Assembly: GCA_900770925.1 (NCBI GenBank)
Contig: CAAGLY010000004.1
Span: 1 to 60,109 of the forward strand
Length of the DNA: 60,109 bases
Source of the DNA: Bacilli bacterium
GTDB lineage: Bacteria; Bacillota_I; Bacilli_A; RFN20; CAG-288
Reading direction: 5' to 3'
Within the stretch, counting starts at the first letter, position 1, and the number at the start of each line of letters is the position of its first letter. The position numbers were made by a program, and so were the translations under genes. Shown here in pieces: positions 59,884 through 60,109 of this stretch. The notes beneath the pieces are model-generated. The model was not told where the DNA came from. It did no database searches and saw only the letters and a program-made list of their open reading frames with translations.

Positions 59884-60109
59884 CTAATTCCCGTAGACTT
59901 CCCGTCTTCTAAGGGTTTTCCCGGAAAGGAAGATCTCTCTGTAGAAGAGGGACCTGAATGTGCCGAAGGACAGACCCTTTCCCTGCTCCCTCTGGAACGC
60001 CTTCTCCGACAGCCATAGTGGAACGTTCTTGCGGTGAATCCGGAGATGGACGGCGAACAGACGCTTTACCTGGGCACAGAGCCGGTTGACGGTATTGAGC
60101 AGCTCATAG
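59884..60109 (-). CDS. C-terminal fragment of a possible transposase (cut by window edge)
   Basis: Open from the right edge for 74 residues to TAG. The opening YELLNTVNRLCAQVKRLF followed by a basic HLRIHRKNVPLWL stretch is vaguely like the C-terminal end of IS1595/ISXO2 transposases (VNSxHSxLKxF then a YLxW region). Two AGG codons fall in FQMEQG and TFMSLF. The similarity is weak. A mobile-element copy at the edge would fit an assembly break. Confidence 0.35.
   Translation of the reverse strand, partial: YELLNTVNRLCAQVKRLFAVHLRIHRKNVPLWLSEKAFQREQGKGLSFGTFRSLFYREIFLSGKTLRRREVYGN

Overview
The window is a compact, gene-dense chromosomal stretch (about 55 genes) from an uncultivated member of the Bacilli. 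The primosome pair is the Bacillus type (dnaB-dnaI). The clusters ybeY-cdd-era-recO-glyS-dnaG-rpoD-trmK, apt-rel-hisS-aspS, yqeH-nadD/yqeK-rsfS and asp23-nusB-xseA-xseB-dxs-recN are Firmicutes-type synteny. The genome looks reduced: genes overlap by 1-17 bases, neighbours are fused, and several enzymes have lost classical motifs.

The dominant signal is a changed genetic code. AGG, read as Arg in the standard bacterial code, sits again and again where protein families have an invariant Met. Examples are the M of KMSKS in LeuRS, GLMKAVDKF and PVHMVET in RpoD, PGMYIG in ParE, HNMRTL in Rel, EGYMD in DnaG, GMGG in TrmK, CWMFA and HAMT in PepC, and SRLMLALK and ARML in RecN. True Arg positions in the same motifs use CGN or AGA, and ATG also still encodes Met. 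This matches the AGG-to-Met reassignment reported for a clade of uncultivated Bacilli by Shulgina and Eddy (2021). Every protein here should be read with AGG = Met; UGA is an ordinary stop.

Layout. 1-4541, minus: pyk, a ROK kinase and thrS. 4739-17883, plus: dnaB, dnaI, a C39-peptidase membrane protein, a ybeY-cdd fusion, era, recO, glyS, dnaG, rpoD, trmK and a second, divergent sigma factor. 17866-18717, minus: ispH. 18822-26012, plus: apt, rel, hisS, aspS and a DEAD-box helicase. 26040-27697, minus: ispG and an AbiEi-like regulator. 27874-28895, plus: rpmG, efp and a YneF-type protein. A 500-base gap without a clear gene follows, then plsY (minus). 30413-38189, plus: parE, parC, yqeH, a nadD-like/yqeK fusion, rsfS and mtnN. 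38211-38763 is an AT-rich gene-free region with a degenerate repeated motif. 38814-51909, minus: a long operon-like run from a degenerate PP-loop protein through a lipoprotein, tex, asp23, a membrane protein, nusB, xseA, xseB, dxs, recN, a Y-family polymerase and a Xer recombinase to deoB. 52097-54786, plus: two tandem pepC paralogues. 54883-57303, minus: leuS. 57662-58391, plus: rpsD and tRNA-His. The right end holds a frameshifted lipoprotein, a small secreted protein and a truncated, possibly transposase, gene. Both edges cut through genes.

Together the genes cover translation (four aaRSs plus LeuRS, EF-P, S4, L33, GTPases, RsfS), replication and transcription initiation, topoisomerase IV, the stringent response, the MEP isoprenoid pathway (dxs, ispG, ispH) and nucleoside/peptide salvage (apt, cdd, deoB, mtnN, pepC). 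Several promoters lie exactly 6 bases upstream of an ATG, which points to leaderless mRNAs.
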